Assembly: GCF_021441885.1 (NCBI RefSeq)
Contig: NZ_CP090438.1
Span: 2,542,001 to 2,606,000 of the forward strand
From: Vibrio maritimus
GTDB lineage: Bacteria; Pseudomonadota; Gammaproteobacteria; Enterobacterales; Vibrionaceae
DNA length: 64,000 bases
Reading direction: 5' to 3'
Made by a program: the position numbers and the translations under genes. The notes beneath the pieces are model-generated. The model saw only the letters and a program-made list of their open reading frames with translations. It had not been told where the DNA came from and did no database searches. Positions 33,121 through 42,116 of this stretch are shown piece by piece. Every line of letters begins with the position of its first letter. Within the stretch, counting starts at the first letter, position 1.

Positions 33121-33366
33121 ATTGGTTATCCAATATGTAGGGTATTGGCTGTTTCGAATGCAATATTGGCGCTACCCATCGATACCGTCAAACCTAAATG
33201 ATCAATTGATTGACCAATATCACAATAAAACCCAAACAATTGGTCAACCAATTTGAATGTGAGAGGGGTCACATGAACATTTTTGGTGTGCCGCTATAAT
33301 CCAAAACGAAAATTAGTGTGTTTATTATGCAACCGCGAACCTCAAACCCCAATTGGTCGCCCAAAA
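33121..33366. promoter_or_regulatory. Cluster of four UxuR-like operators between divergent uronate operons
   Basis: Four sites in 250 bases: ATTGGTTATCCAAT at 33121-33134; AATTGATTGACCAATAT at 33204-33220; AATTGGTCAACCAATT, a full palindrome save two central bases, at 33238-33253; and AATTGGTCGCCCAAAA at 33351-33366. They lie between dctP and dctQ and match the known UxuR/ExuR-type consensus with TTGGT and ACCAA halves. This would allow one regulator to control both operons. Confidence 0.7.
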
Positions 33367-33405
33367 TATGCTCATAGACGCACATTTACGCTGAAGGAAA
33401 ATAGA

Positions 33406-33918
33406 ATGAATAAATTGGTCACCTACATAAATAGAGGCTTAGCGGGCTTTACCGTGTCCCTCTCGACCTTTCTTGTTTTTTGCGTGATTTGGCAAGTGAT
33501 ATCACGCTATGTGATCGGCAAACCCAGCACAGTCACCGACGAACTCGCCCGCTATCTGTTTATGTGGGTTGCTCTTATTGGCGCTGCCTATACCACAGGT
33601 CAAAAGCGTCATCTGGCTATCGATCTTCTCACTATGAAGTTAACGGGTACTAGAAAAGCCATTAACGAAATTGTCATTCAACTCGCGATCGCACTCTTCG
33701 CCTTTGTCGTTCTTGTTTATGGAGGCACTAAGCTCGCGTTAAAAACACTGGCGATGGGTCAGGTGACACCCGCTTTAGGATTAGAAATGGGTTACATCTA
33801 TTTCTGTCTGCCGATCAGCGGGGCTTTGATGATCTTCTACTCGATCGTTTTTGCTATTGAACGAATCAAACAGTTAGCAGGTGGTAGCGCCCCTTATGCT
33901 GGCTCTCAACTGGATTAA
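33406..33918 (+). CDS. TRAP transporter small permease (DctQ type)
   Basis: 170 residues from the ATG at 33406, which has AAGGA ten bases upstream; a longer frame to 33283 has no support and would cover the last operator. Four membrane helices are apparent (about 12-30, 45-60, 85-105, 125-145). The segment RYVIGKPSTVTDELARYLFMWVALIGAA is typical of DctQ. It precedes dctM by 16 bases in the same operon. It bridges the permease and the binding protein. Confidence 0.92.
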   Translation: MNKLVTYINRGLAGFTVSLSTFLVFCVIWQVISRYVIGKPSTVTDELARYLFMWVALIGAAYTTGQKRHLAIDLLTMKLTGTRKAINEIVIQLAIALFAFVVLVYGGTKLALKTLAMGQVTPALGLEMGYIYFCLPISGALMIFYSIVFAIERIKQLAGGSAPYAGSQLD

Positions 33919-33934
33919 ATAGAGGTATTCCAAT

Positions 33935-35236
33935 ATGGAGTGGCAAGTAATTTTGACCCTTTTTGGTACGTTTGCGTTTTTGCTCGCAATTGGCGTTCCG
34001 GTTTCTTTTGCTATTGGCTTGTCGTCACTAGCAACTATTCTAATGAGTTTACCTCTTGAGCCCGCTATTGCGGTTGTTGCTCAGCGCATGGCTGCTGGCC
34101 TTGATAACTTTGCTCTGTTGGCAATTCCGTTCTTTATCTTGGCGGGTAACATCATGAACCAAGGCGGTATTGCCGTTCGATTGATCAACTTTGCCAAAGT
34201 ACTTGGTGGGCGCCTGCCTGGTTCACTCGCCCACGTTAACGTTATGGCAAACATGATGTTCGGCTCTATCTCAGGTTCGGCTGTGGCTTCAGCGGCCGCT
34301 GTGGGTGGCACCATGTCACCACTACAAAAGAAAGATGGCTATGACGAGAACTTTTCCGCTGCCGTTAACATTACCTCTTGTCCGACAGGTTTGCTGATTC
34401 CACCAAGTAATACACTGATCGTGTTTTCATTGGTCTCTGGTGGTACTTCTATTGCTGCACTGTTTCTTGCTGGGTACATTCCAGGGCTTATCATGGGTTT
34501 GAGCCTAATGATGGTGGCTGGATTCATTGCTAAACGCCGCGGCTACCCGGTTGCTGAGCGCCCTAGCCTAGCAATAGTGTGGGATACCTTTTTGAAGGCA
34601 GCACCGTCACTTATGCTTATCGTCATTATTATGGGCGGTATCATTGGCGGCATCTTTACCGCAACGGAAGCGTCGGCGATAGCGGTCATGTACACCTTTA
34701 TTCTTGCGGTGCTTATCTACCGTGAAGTGAGATGGCGTGACCTGCCTAAGATTGTACTGGAGTCTGCAGTAACAACATCGATCGTGCTACTGCTGGTTGG
34801 CGCTTCGATGGGAATGTCGTGGGCCATGGCGAATGCTGATATCCCATACATGATCTCAGACGCCCTTCTGGCTATTTCAGAGAACCCGCTGATGATCTTG
34901 CTCATCATCAACGTCATTCTGCTGATCGTCGGCATCTTTATGGATATGACGCCAGCTGTTCTTATCTTTACACCTATCTTCTTACCGATCGCCCTTGACC
35001 TTGGTATCGACCCAGTACACTTCGGCATCATGATGACATTCAACCTTGCCATCGGTATCTGTACTCCTCCAGTAGGTAGTGCACTCTTTATCGGTTGCTC
35101 GGTGGCGAATATCTCCATCGATAAAGTAATTAAACCACTACTGCCTTTCTACGCCGCACTGATTTTCGCGCTGTTGGCAGTGACCTTCATTCCTCAATTA
35201 AGCCTATTCCTTCCGAACTTGGTTCTAGGCTACTAA
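33935..35236 (+). CDS. TRAP transporter large permease (DctM type)
   Basis: 433 residues, about twelve membrane helices, the sodium-coupled channel subunit of the transporter. Family motifs include AIPFFILAGNIMNQGGIA (about 63-80), MFGSISGSAVASAAAVGG (about 108-125), PSNTLIVFSLVSGGTS and the C-terminal FNLAIGICTPPVGSALF. A weak AGAGGT ribosome site lies before the ATG. It is followed by a hairpin at 35258 and then uxuB in the same operon. Confidence 0.95.
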   Translation: MEWQVILTLFGTFAFLLAIGVPVSFAIGLSSLATILMSLPLEPAIAVVAQRMAAGLDNFALLAIPFFILAGNIMNQGGIAVRLINFAKVLGGRLPGSLAHVNVMANMMFGSISGSAVASAAAVGGTMSPLQKKDGYDENFSAAVNITSCPTGLLIPPSNTLIVFSLVSGGTSIAALFLAGYIPGLIMGLSLMMVAGFIAKRRGYPVAERPSLAIVWDTFLKAAPSLMLIVIIMGGIIGGIFTATEASAIAVMYTFILAVLIYREVRWRDLPKIVLESAVTTSIVLLLVGASMGMSWAMANADIPYMISDALLAISENPLMILLIINVILLIVGIFMDMTPAVLIFTPIFLPIALDLGIDPVHFGIMMTFNLAIGICTPPVGSALFIGCSVANISIDKVIKPLLPFYAALIFALLAVTFIPQLSLFLPNLVLGY

Positions 35237-35257
35237 TCGACATAAGCAATTAATCAC

Positions 35258-35279
35258 CCGCTGGCATGCCAGCGGGTAC
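35258..35279 (+). other. Intercistronic hairpin between dctM and uxuB
   Basis: ACCCGCTGGCA and its complement fold into an eleven-pair palindromic stem with no thymine tract. It lies just before the AAGGA site of uxuB and may set transporter/enzyme mRNA ratios by attenuation or mRNA protection. Function inferred. Confidence 0.5.
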
Positions 35280-35291
35280 AAGGAAACAATA

Positions 35292-36755
35292 ATGAAATCA
35301 ATTGCCAACACAAAACTGAATGACGGCGTAAACACTCCTCTGTACCCAAGAAACCAACTTAAAAGCCGCATAGTCCACCTTGGATTTGGGGCGTTTCATC
35401 GTGCCCACCAAGGTCTGTTTACTGATGAGGTAGCAAGAAAATCGGACAGCGATTGGGGTATTTGTGAGGTCAACCTATTTGGTGGTGAGGACCTTATTGA
35501 ATCTCTTCGCGAGCAAGACCACCTATACTCAGTGGCTGAAAAAGGCGCAACTTCCACCGAGATCAAGGTGGTTGGTGCCGTTACCGAATCTCTGCATCCA
35601 AATTTAGACGGTATCCAAGCCGTCATCGAGAAAATGGCTGAGCCACAAGTCGCCATCGTTTCCATGACTATCACTGAAAAAGGTTACTGCGCAGACCCTG
35701 CAACCGGTCTGCTAGATAAACACAACCCTCTTGTCATCGCAGATCTGGAAAACCCGACCACGCCCAAAACGGCTCTTGGATATATTGTGCAGGCATTGAA
35801 AGTCCGCCGAGAACGCGGCCTTCCTCCATTCACTGTCATGTCTTGCGACAACGTACAAGAAAACGGCCACGTTGCAAAAGCGGCAATTCTTGAATTTGCC
35901 CGACTGCTCGATTCTGAACTTGGTTCATGGATTGAAGCTAATGTGACTTTCCCTTGCACTATGGTCGACCGAATTGTCCCAGCCGCAACGCCTGAAACCT
36001 TGACTGAAATTACCGAGCTGCTTGGTGTTGAAGACCCTTGTGGCATTGCCTGTGAGCCTTTCCATCAATGGGTAATCGAAGATAACTTCGTTGCCGGTCG
36101 CCCTAACTGGAATGTTGCTGGCGCCGAGTTTGTTGCCGATGTGGTGCCTTATGAAGAGATGAAACTTCGTATGCTTAACGGAAGCCACTCTTTCCTAGCC
36201 TATCTTGGTTACCTCGGAGGCTATGCACACATCTCTGACACTATGACGGATCCCGGCTATCGTAAGGCGGCGTTTGACATGATGATGAAGGCACAAGCGC
36301 CTTCATTGACTATGCCCGAGGGGACTAACTTAGAAGCTTATGCCAAACTGCTAATTGACCGATTTACCAACCCAAGCCTCAAGCACAAAACGTGGCAAAT
36401 CGCGATGGACGGAAGCCAAAAAATCCCACAGCGTATGGGAGGCAGCCTGAAATATCACCTAGAAAATGGTTCTGAGTTTAAGTGGTTGGCGACCGGTATT
36501 GCAGGGTGGATGCGTTACGTCGCCGCCCAAGATGAGCAAGGTAATGCGATTGATGTTCGCGACCCTATGTCAGAAACCCTAAAGCAAATCTGTGAACAAC
36601 ATGGATTGAACGTTTCTGTGGTTCCTGCTCTGCTCAGCCTTGAGGCGATTTTCCCTACTGAGCTTGGACAGAATCCTATTGTCATCGATGCGGTAAGTAC
36701 GGCCTATCAATCACTGATTGAGCATGGTGCAAAACATACAGTTGCAGCTTTATAA
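35292..36755 (+). CDS. uxuB: Fructuronate reductase (mannonate oxidoreductase)
   Basis: NADH-dependent enzyme of the mannitol dehydrogenase family, reducing D-fructuronate to D-mannonate. 487 residues compared with 486 in E. coli. The NAD-binding start VHLGFGAFHRAHQGLF (about residue 26), FTVMSCDNVQENG near 180 and VDRIVPAATP near 220 and the catalytic-lysine block LRMLNGSHSFLAYLGYL near 295 are all present. An AAGGA site is before the ATG. It is in an operon with DctQM upstream and uxaC 12 bases downstream, so uptake and metabolism are coregulated. Confidence 0.95.
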   Translation: MKSIANTKLNDGVNTPLYPRNQLKSRIVHLGFGAFHRAHQGLFTDEVARKSDSDWGICEVNLFGGEDLIESLREQDHLYSVAEKGATSTEIKVVGAVTESLHPNLDGIQAVIEKMAEPQVAIVSMTITEKGYCADPATGLLDKHNPLVIADLENPTTPKTALGYIVQALKVRRERGLPPFTVMSCDNVQENGHVAKAAILEFARLLDSELGSWIEANVTFPCTMVDRIVPAATPETLTEITELLGVEDPCGIACEPFHQWVIEDNFVAGRPNWNVAGAEFVADVVPYEEMKLRMLNGSHSFLAYLGYLGGYAHISDTMTDPGYRKAAFDMMMKAQAPSLTMPEGTNLEAYAKLLIDRFTNPSLKHKTWQIAMDGSQKIPQRMGGSLKYHLENGSEFKWLATGIAGWMRYVAAQDEQGNAIDVRDPMSETLKQICEQHGLNVSVVPALLSLEAIFPTELGQNPIVIDAVSTAYQSLIEHGAKHTVAAL

Positions 36756-36767
36756 GGGGAAACAACA

Positions 36768-38180
36768 ATGAAGCACTTTTTATGTGAAGACTTTTTGCTG
36801 TCGAACGAGACTGCTCGCCGCTTATATCATGAACATGCGAGTTCACAGCCGATCTACGATTATCATTGCCACCTAAACCCTGCAGAAGTAGCAACAAATC
36901 GCCAGTTCGACAACCTAGCCCAGATTTGGCTAGAGGGCGATCACTACAAATGGCGTGGTATGCGCTCTGCTGGCATCGAAGAGCACTTGATTACTGGCGG
37001 TGCGAGCGATCATGAAAAGTTCTTAGCGTGGGCAAAAACCGTTCCGCAAACACTTGGTAATCCACTGTATCATTGGACGCACCTCGAGCTACGCCGCCCA
37101 TTCGGTATCACTGGTACTCTACTCAGCCCAAAAACGGCTGAGCAAATTTGGCATCAATGTAACGAGATGCTCGCAACGTCGGAGTTTAGCGCTCGGGGCA
37201 TTATGCGGCAGATGAATGTGGTCATGGCCGGTACGACTGATGACCCAATCGATACCCTAGAACATCACAAGGCTATCGCTGATGACGCTTCCTTCACGAC
37301 CCAAGTCTTACCTAGCTGGCGTCCAGATAAAGCGTTTAAGATTGAGTTCGATGGCTTTGCAGACTATATGCAAGCACTAGGGCAAGCAGCCGACATCAAC
37401 ATCCAGCGCTTTAGTGATTTGACCGCTGCGCTTGATAAGCGTCTAGCGCACTTCGACGCACATGGCTGTCGCGCCGCCGATCATGGCATCGAGATAGTAC
37501 GCTATGCGCCTATCCCGACAGATTCAGATTTAGACACCTTGCTCACCAAACGCTTAAACGGCAAAAGTCTGACTGAGCATGAGTGTGCTCAGTTCTCTAC
37601 GGCTGTTCAAGTATGGCTAGGGAAGCGTTATGCTCAATTAGGCTGGGTGATGCAGCTACATATTGGCGCTCAGCGCAACAACAATACTCGTATGTTCCAG
37701 TTGTTAGGCGCTGATGCAGGCTTCGATTCGATTGGCGATCGTCCATTCGCATTTGAGCTGGCACATCTGCTTGATGATATGGATAAAACTAATGAGCTGC
37801 CACGCACTATTTTGTACTGCTTGAACCCACGTGATAACGAGATGATGGCCACCATGATTGGTAACTATCAAGGCGGAGGCATAGCAGGCAAGATACAGTT
37901 TGGTTCGGGTTGGTGGTTCAACGACCAAAAAGATGGCATGCAGCGCCAAATGGAGCAGTTGTCGCAACTTGGTCTACTCAGCCAGTTTGTTGGTATGCTG
38001 ACCGACTCTCGCAGCTTCCTTTCTTACACTCGCCATGAATATTTTAGACGCATACTGTGTGACATGGTTGGACGCTGGGCAGAGAATGGTGAGGTACCTA
38101 ATGACTTTTCATTGCTGGGGCCTATGGTTGAAGACATCTGCTTTGGTAACGCAAAACGTTACTTTGAGCTTAGGGACTAA
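36768..38180 (+). CDS. uxaC: Uronate isomerase
   Basis: Isomerises D-glucuronate to D-fructuronate (and galacturonate to tagaturonate). 470 residues, exactly the E. coli length. The amidohydrolase-like metal site YDYHCHLNPAEV is near residues 30-41. Other blocks are GIEEHLITGGASDHEKF, RMFQLLGADAGFDSIGDRP, FGSGWWFNDQKDGM and GMLTDSRSFLSYTRHEYFRR. It follows uxuB with a GGGGAAAC ribosome site. Presence of UxaC with UxuAB but without UxaA/UxaB in this window implies glucuronate as the main input sugar. Confidence 0.97.
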   Translation: MKHFLCEDFLLSNETARRLYHEHASSQPIYDYHCHLNPAEVATNRQFDNLAQIWLEGDHYKWRGMRSAGIEEHLITGGASDHEKFLAWAKTVPQTLGNPLYHWTHLELRRPFGITGTLLSPKTAEQIWHQCNEMLATSEFSARGIMRQMNVVMAGTTDDPIDTLEHHKAIADDASFTTQVLPSWRPDKAFKIEFDGFADYMQALGQAADINIQRFSDLTAALDKRLAHFDAHGCRAADHGIEIVRYAPIPTDSDLDTLLTKRLNGKSLTEHECAQFSTAVQVWLGKRYAQLGWVMQLHIGAQRNNNTRMFQLLGADAGFDSIGDRPFAFELAHLLDDMDKTNELPRTILYCLNPRDNEMMATMIGNYQGGGIAGKIQFGSGWWFNDQKDGMQRQMEQLSQLGLLSQFVGMLTDSRSFLSYTRHEYFRRILCDMVGRWAENGEVPNDFSLLGPMVEDICFGNAKRYFELRD

Positions 38181-38200
38181 CTCTCCCTCTTCGCTATAAA

Positions 38201-38232
38201 AATGAGCTGGGTGGCGTGCTACTCAGCTCATT
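38201..38232 (+). terminator. Terminator after uxaC
   Basis: A nine-pair stem AATGAGCTG/CAGCTCATT with a large loop, followed by ATTTCG, closing the dctQM-uxuB-uxaC operon. Confidence 0.6.
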
Positions 38233-38269
38233 ATTTCGTTTTTGTAGGTTCATTTTATAGGGGCGTTCG

Positions 38270-38785
38270 TTGGACAATCTCATTGCACAAGCCATTGGAG
38301 GCATCGCATTCATCTTCGGTGTGATGGCATTCTGGCAAAAAGACGACATTCGCTTTCGTTATCACATGACCACATTCTGCTTCATTATGGCGATTCATTT
38401 CGTCTTAATGGGCGCCACGGTTGCGGCTATCGGTGTAACGTTGAACGCGATACGAAGCTTTATATCGATAAAAACGCAGTCTCGAGGCGTGATGTGGTGT
38501 TTTATCGCCGTGATGTGGGGGATGACCGTCCCGAATGTGACCAGCATGTTCGAGGTTCTGACAGTCATCGGTTCATCGGTCGGGACTTGGGCTCTGTTTT
38601 CCAAAAAAGGCATTACCCTTCGTTGCCTTATTCTATTTAACTCGCTCTGTTGGGCAACTCATAACATCTGGCTTGGCTCAATTGGGGGCTCTCTCGTTGA
38701 AACCACGTTTATCATCACTAACCTAATTACCATCTATCGGCTTTACATCGCCCGTAATCAACAAATCGAAGAAAAGCCTATATAG
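38270..38785 (+). CDS. YgjV-family inner membrane protein
   Basis: 171 residues starting at a TTG with AGGGG six bases upstream. Five to six membrane helices are visible, with the family start IAQAIGGIAFIFGVMAFWQKDD and the later CWATHNIWLGSIGGSLVET block. Homologues such as E. coli YgjV (YgjV/YbgJ-type) have no assigned role; in E. coli ygjV is near uxaAC as well, which makes the present neighbourhood suggestive. Whether it takes part in uronate use is not known. Confidence 0.85.
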   Translation: MDNLIAQAIGGIAFIFGVMAFWQKDDIRFRYHMTTFCFIMAIHFVLMGATVAAIGVTLNAIRSFISIKTQSRGVMWCFIAVMWGMTVPNVTSMFEVLTVIGSSVGTWALFSKKGITLRCLILFNSLCWATHNIWLGSIGGSLVETTFIITNLITIYRLYIARNQQIEEKPI

Positions 38786-38904
38786 CTTTACGCTTTGAGT
38801 GGTTTGGCGGGTAGCACCTCCTCAAACAATTACAAGGCTCATCTATTCGCTCCCTCGAGCGGTTCCTATTTTGTCTATTTTTTGACTCACGTTTACTATG
38901 TCAA

Positions 38905-39001
38905 TCAACCAAGGGGGACACACCCTCAGGTGTTTATCAGAAGTCGTGCATGGAACCCACGGCCATAATCGAAATGGATTCCTTAGCATAGGGTAAAAAC
39001 T
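38905..39001 (+). ncRNA. Possible structured leader upstream of the DUF1989 gene
   Basis: The last 100 bases before the start codon can form three small hairpins: ACACC/GGTGT near 38921-38934, GTCGTG/CACGGC near 38943-38963 and CCAT/ATGG near 38963-38977. I cannot match the sequence to guanidine, glycine or cyclic-di-GMP riboswitches. Genes for DUF1989 proteins are often under riboswitch or nitrogen control, which is why the leader is noted. Confidence 0.3.
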
Positions 39002-40027
39002 ATGACTGAACTATGTAAGCCATGTGGTGAGCAACTTGCTCAAAACTTCGATTCTTCTTACGACGCTAACGTTGACCCAGTAAAAACCTACTCAGACTCA
39101 CTGTCAGCAGACCTAGACTTCTATCAACGTGTTCGCGACACCAAACGCAACGGCACTCGCAAGCATGTGTATTCTGATGTACTAAAGCGCGAGACTGGTA
39201 ACTCGTTCTTGGTAAAAGCAGGCCAGGTTATTCGTATTGAGCAACGTCCAAGCGCAGACGGCAACAACGGTCGAACGCAAATTATGGATGTGTTGATGGT
39301 GACAACTGATCTGGAGCAGTATTCAGATCACCTAAACTCAACGGCAATCGAAGGCTTTAACCAACGCTTATATTCCGGTATCTGGTCTCAATCGCGTCAC
39401 TTTAGAAAAATGGCGACGCTGGTTGAAGATGAGTTTCCATATGAACAATTGCCAGAGGGCTTTACGCATATTTGGCTCGCAGCTCACTGCTCACCTGAAT
39501 ATATTGGTCTAGCACACGGCTTGGACAAGGTGACGAACTCATGTCACGAGAACTTCTTGCATGCGTTTAGTCGAATTCCTGCTATCGCGAACATTGAAGA
39601 CGAAAAGATCCGTAAAGAGGTAACTCAGTTCTTTGCAGACCGCAACGACTGGAACATCTTCCAAGGCAACCAGTTTATGCTCGATGAGCAAAATATCACT
39701 CGTGCACGCATGTGTCCGACGCCGCCTGTAGAGGACGGAACCGCCATCGAATGGTATGCCGAGCAAGATATGTATGTGGTTATCTCGAACTGTCCTTACG
39801 GTGACCAGCATACCTGCTATACGGAGATTCATAATAACGATGTGTTTATTGAAGTCTTCGACACAGGTATCAAGCCGTACGCACCAGCACTAACCGATAA
39901 GATCCAAGGTTGGGAGACGGCTGCATGGGAGCGCGTTGAAGCTCGAGGCGGTAAGCTCGCTGAGCAGCAACCACTTGAGCCTGTCACACTGAAACTTCCT
40001 ATCGATGTTATCGATATCAACCGATAA
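39002..40027 (+). CDS. DUF1989 (urea carboxylase-associated) family protein
   Basis: 341 residues. From about residue 65 the sequence has the DUF1989 pattern: a FLVKAGQVIRIEQ block, then TQIMDVLMVTTDLEQYSDHLNST, QRLYSGIWSQSRHFRKMATLVEDEFPYE, and in the C-terminal part the cysteine/histidine region HCSPEYIG and NCPYGDQHT. The N-terminal CKPCGEQ is unusual. Relatives occur beside urea carboxylase, aminomethyltransferase-like or guanidine-related genes and their biochemical role is unclear. No such partner genes are adjacent. Ends in a strong terminator. Confidence 0.8.
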   Translation: MTELCKPCGEQLAQNFDSSYDANVDPVKTYSDSLSADLDFYQRVRDTKRNGTRKHVYSDVLKRETGNSFLVKAGQVIRIEQRPSADGNNGRTQIMDVLMVTTDLEQYSDHLNSTAIEGFNQRLYSGIWSQSRHFRKMATLVEDEFPYEQLPEGFTHIWLAAHCSPEYIGLAHGLDKVTNSCHENFLHAFSRIPAIANIEDEKIRKEVTQFFADRNDWNIFQGNQFMLDEQNITRARMCPTPPVEDGTAIEWYAEQDMYVVISNCPYGDQHTCYTEIHNNDVFIEVFDTGIKPYAPALTDKIQGWETAAWERVEARGGKLAEQQPLEPVTLKLPIDVIDINR

Positions 40028-40041
40028 CGGTTGAAAGCTAG

Positions 40042-40067
40042 AAAAGCCTTCCTCAAGGAAGGCTTTT
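40042..40067 (+). terminator. Terminator after the DUF1989 gene
   Basis: AAAAGCCTTCC and GGAAGGCTTTT form an 11-pair stem with a four-base TCAA loop; the plus-strand 3' side ends in TTTT. Confidence 0.8.
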
Positions 40068-40195
40068 GTCGTTTGGGGAAACTACTCTTTCATCATTCAT
40101 TCGAAAACTGATGAGAACCTAGTTCGAATAACAAGTCGAACGTCGGCAAAATGTAAGCATCACGCTCTAGAAGAGATATAAGGTATTTACAAACA

Positions 40196-40291
40196 ATGAA
40201 CAACGACTTGGAAGCAAAAGGAAGCAAGTGGGTATTTCGATTTTCAATGGCAGTCGCTTGGATCTTTCTCTTACTTGGCGGTTTAAACTAA
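40196..40291 (+). CDS. Possible small membrane protein (31 aa)
   Basis: An ATG at 40196 opens a 31-codon frame: a charged N-terminal dozen residues followed by a hydrophobic helix (AVAWIFLLLGGL) at the C-terminus. The layout is that of small single-pass membrane proteins. The ribosome site is weak (AGG 14 bases upstream). A hairpin (GGGCTACC/GGTAGCCC) follows directly and could terminate it. Confidence 0.35.
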   Translation: MNNDLEAKGSKWVFRFSMAVAWIFLLLGGLN

Positions 40292-40295
40292 AAAG

Positions 40296-40315
40296 GGCTA
40301 CCAATTCGGTAGCCC
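40296..40315. terminator. Bidirectional terminator
   Basis: GGGCTACC, loop AATT-C, GGTAGCCC: an eight-pair stem flanked by A-rich DNA on the left and placed between the 31-residue frame and the convergent 40341 gene. Confidence 0.65.
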
Positions 40316-40340
40316 TATCAGAAAGAGTTTGGGAGCGCAT

Positions 40341-40832
40341 CTAATCTGAATCGTTATCCGAGTCACTTTCTGGTGCCAGTACCTCTCGTGTTGTCTTGAC
40401 CAACAGCGCTTCCGCTTCATCAAACTCTAAAATTTCTAGGTGATACATAGTCTCGACTATGGACGCAAAAGCGCAATTGATCACAGAGTTGGGCTGACCT
40501 GCATATTGCCTGACGCATCGGTCAACATAGAGCAAAATATGCTTTTTTGCCGCGATCTTATCCGCCTCAGTTCGAGCGGCCATAGGTTCACGTATCGCGA
40601 CGAGGTGTTGGTCAGTATTAAATGGAGGCGCTTTCTCTTCCATATCCGCTTTGGTCACCCTGATCTGCCCCTCCAGTTTACCTTCTAAAGCCTCTTCAAC
40701 GGGTAAATCAGTGAACTGTTCACGATATGATTGAATCAGTTGACGCATCTCAGACATGCACTTTTCTGTATCACCTTCAAAGCGATGATTAGAGTAATAC
40801 TTGCTGTCTGCAGCATAGGTGGTTCGATCCAT
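40341..40832 (-). CDS. Hypothetical protein (163 aa)
   Basis: I do not recognise the family. The ATG at 40832 (MDRTTYAADSKYY) is preferred, with GAGGT about ten bases upstream; the longer frame to 40895 adds 21 residues of basic sequence without a ribosome site. The product is soluble, mostly helical and acidic, ending in a serine/aspartate run. Helices around KCMSEMRQLIQSYREQ and DKIAAKKHILLYVDRCVRQ contain two cysteines. Nothing in the context suggests a function. A homologue search would show whether it is a Vibrio-specific family. Confidence 0.65.
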   Translation of the reverse strand: MDRTTYAADSKYYSNHRFEGDTEKCMSEMRQLIQSYREQFTDLPVEEALEGKLEGQIRVTKADMEEKAPPFNTDQHLVAIREPMAARTEADKIAAKKHILLYVDRCVRQYAGQPNSVINCAFASIVETMYHLEILEFDEAEALLVKTTREVLAPESDSDNDSD

Positions 40833-41110
40833 TTGGGTTACCTCAGTTTGAAATGAGCCTAATCGAATCAACGGCTTGTTGATACACGTTTTCATCCTTA
40901 CGTTATAACAAGTCTAGTCTAAGGTCTAATTAGGTACCCATCGATACCAACAATACTTCAGCCACCAGCCATAATCACTTACTAAGAGATACGCATACTT
41001 TACACATAAATTGTGCGCAATTATATTTATTGCAATTAAAATATCATACTGATACTGTGCTACGTAACTAGACAGAGACATTACACACTTAACGTAAAGG
41101 TTGGCGGATA

Positions 41111-41740
41111 ATGATTACCCTACATCACCTCAATAAATCTCGTTCTAAACGCATCATCTGGCTACTTGAAGAGCTTCAGGTTCCATACCAAATCAAAGCT
41201 TATCAGCGTGTACCGGAAACCAATCTGGCACCAGCCGAGCTTAAAGCGATTCATCCGTTGGGTAAGTCACCCGTAATTGAAGAAAATGGTCAGGTATTGG
41301 CAGAGTCTGGAGCCATTACCGAGTATTTATCTGAGCGCTTTGGTGCAGACAGTCTGATGCCGGTAAAAGACTCTGAGAACTACCCGCTCTACTTGCAATG
41401 GCTGCACTTTGCTGAAAGCTCAGCCTCGCTGCCTTTGCTACTCCACTACTTCTTAAAGATTGATGGCAGTGAAACGCGCTTTCTTGATGGTTACAGCAAG
41501 CAGGAACTGGCATTAATCCTTGGCTATCTAAACGATCATCTCAGCGACAATACTTGGCTACTCGGTGATCAGTTCAGTGCCGCGGATATTCTTCTCTCTT
41601 GGATCATCGAGATCTCCGCCGAGTTGGCTCTGCTCGACAAGTACCCAGCGCTCAAAAGGTACTTATCGGCACTTCATGCAAGACCAGCGGCAAGCAAAGC
41701 AGCTGACATCGAAGCTCAGCATGATAAGTCAACGCAATAA
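41111..41740 (+). CDS. Glutathione S-transferase family protein
   Basis: 209 residues. N-terminal thioredoxin-like domain (MITLHHLNKSRSKRIIWLLEEL, then GKSPVIEENGQVLAESGAITEYL with the conserved glutathione-contacting SPVI and ES pair) and C-terminal helical domain with FSAADILLSWIIE. Members transfer glutathione or act as dehalogenases, isomerases or peroxidases; the exact activity cannot be read. It is monocistronic, with a hairpin after the stop. Confidence 0.92.
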   Translation: MITLHHLNKSRSKRIIWLLEELQVPYQIKAYQRVPETNLAPAELKAIHPLGKSPVIEENGQVLAESGAITEYLSERFGADSLMPVKDSENYPLYLQWLHFAESSASLPLLLHYFLKIDGSETRFLDGYSKQELALILGYLNDHLSDNTWLLGDQFSAADILLSWIIEISAELALLDKYPALKRYLSALHARPAASKAADIEAQHDKSTQ

Positions 41741-42116
41741 AAAATATATAAGGCTGCCACTATAAGGTTCCATCGACAGCCTTTACTTATTTAACGTATT
41801 AATCCTCAAGTGACTTAGATCAAAATAATAGTATTATCTTAAATACTGCATAATTATCCGACCTAAGAAACAAACCCAGCCATTTAAAAATAGTTTTTCA
41901 CTATTCTTCCACTGTTTGTCCATTTATATTTCATTACCAATGCTGCCGATTATTTTCCTCAAGAATAAATGTGAACCAGACTCAAGTTATTTATCGCGAT
42001 TAATAGTACATTTCTGACACACTAAAGATTAGTAATTCTTATGGCTTCAATGTGGTAATTGAACATTAAACGTACAGCTAAGCGGGAAGAAAGTACTTCC
42101 TGCTAAGGAGAATGCT
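41741..42116. promoter_or_regulatory. Regulatory gap upstream of the YfcC-type transporter gene
   Basis: Contains a hairpin at 41750-41784 (AAGGCTG/CAGCCTT) that ends the GST gene, a CRP/FNR-like AGTGACTTAGATCAAA at 41809-41824, and TGCATAATTATCCGACCTAA at 41847-41866. The last resembles three elements upstream of arcA and is a candidate ArgR-related site. The gene starts after an AAGGAG site. No coding frame is credible here. Confidence 0.5.

Noticed and set aside
38905..39001. Guanidine riboswitch before the DUF1989 gene
   Set aside because: The conserved core motifs of guanidine-I, -II and -III classes were not found; kept only as an unassigned leader.
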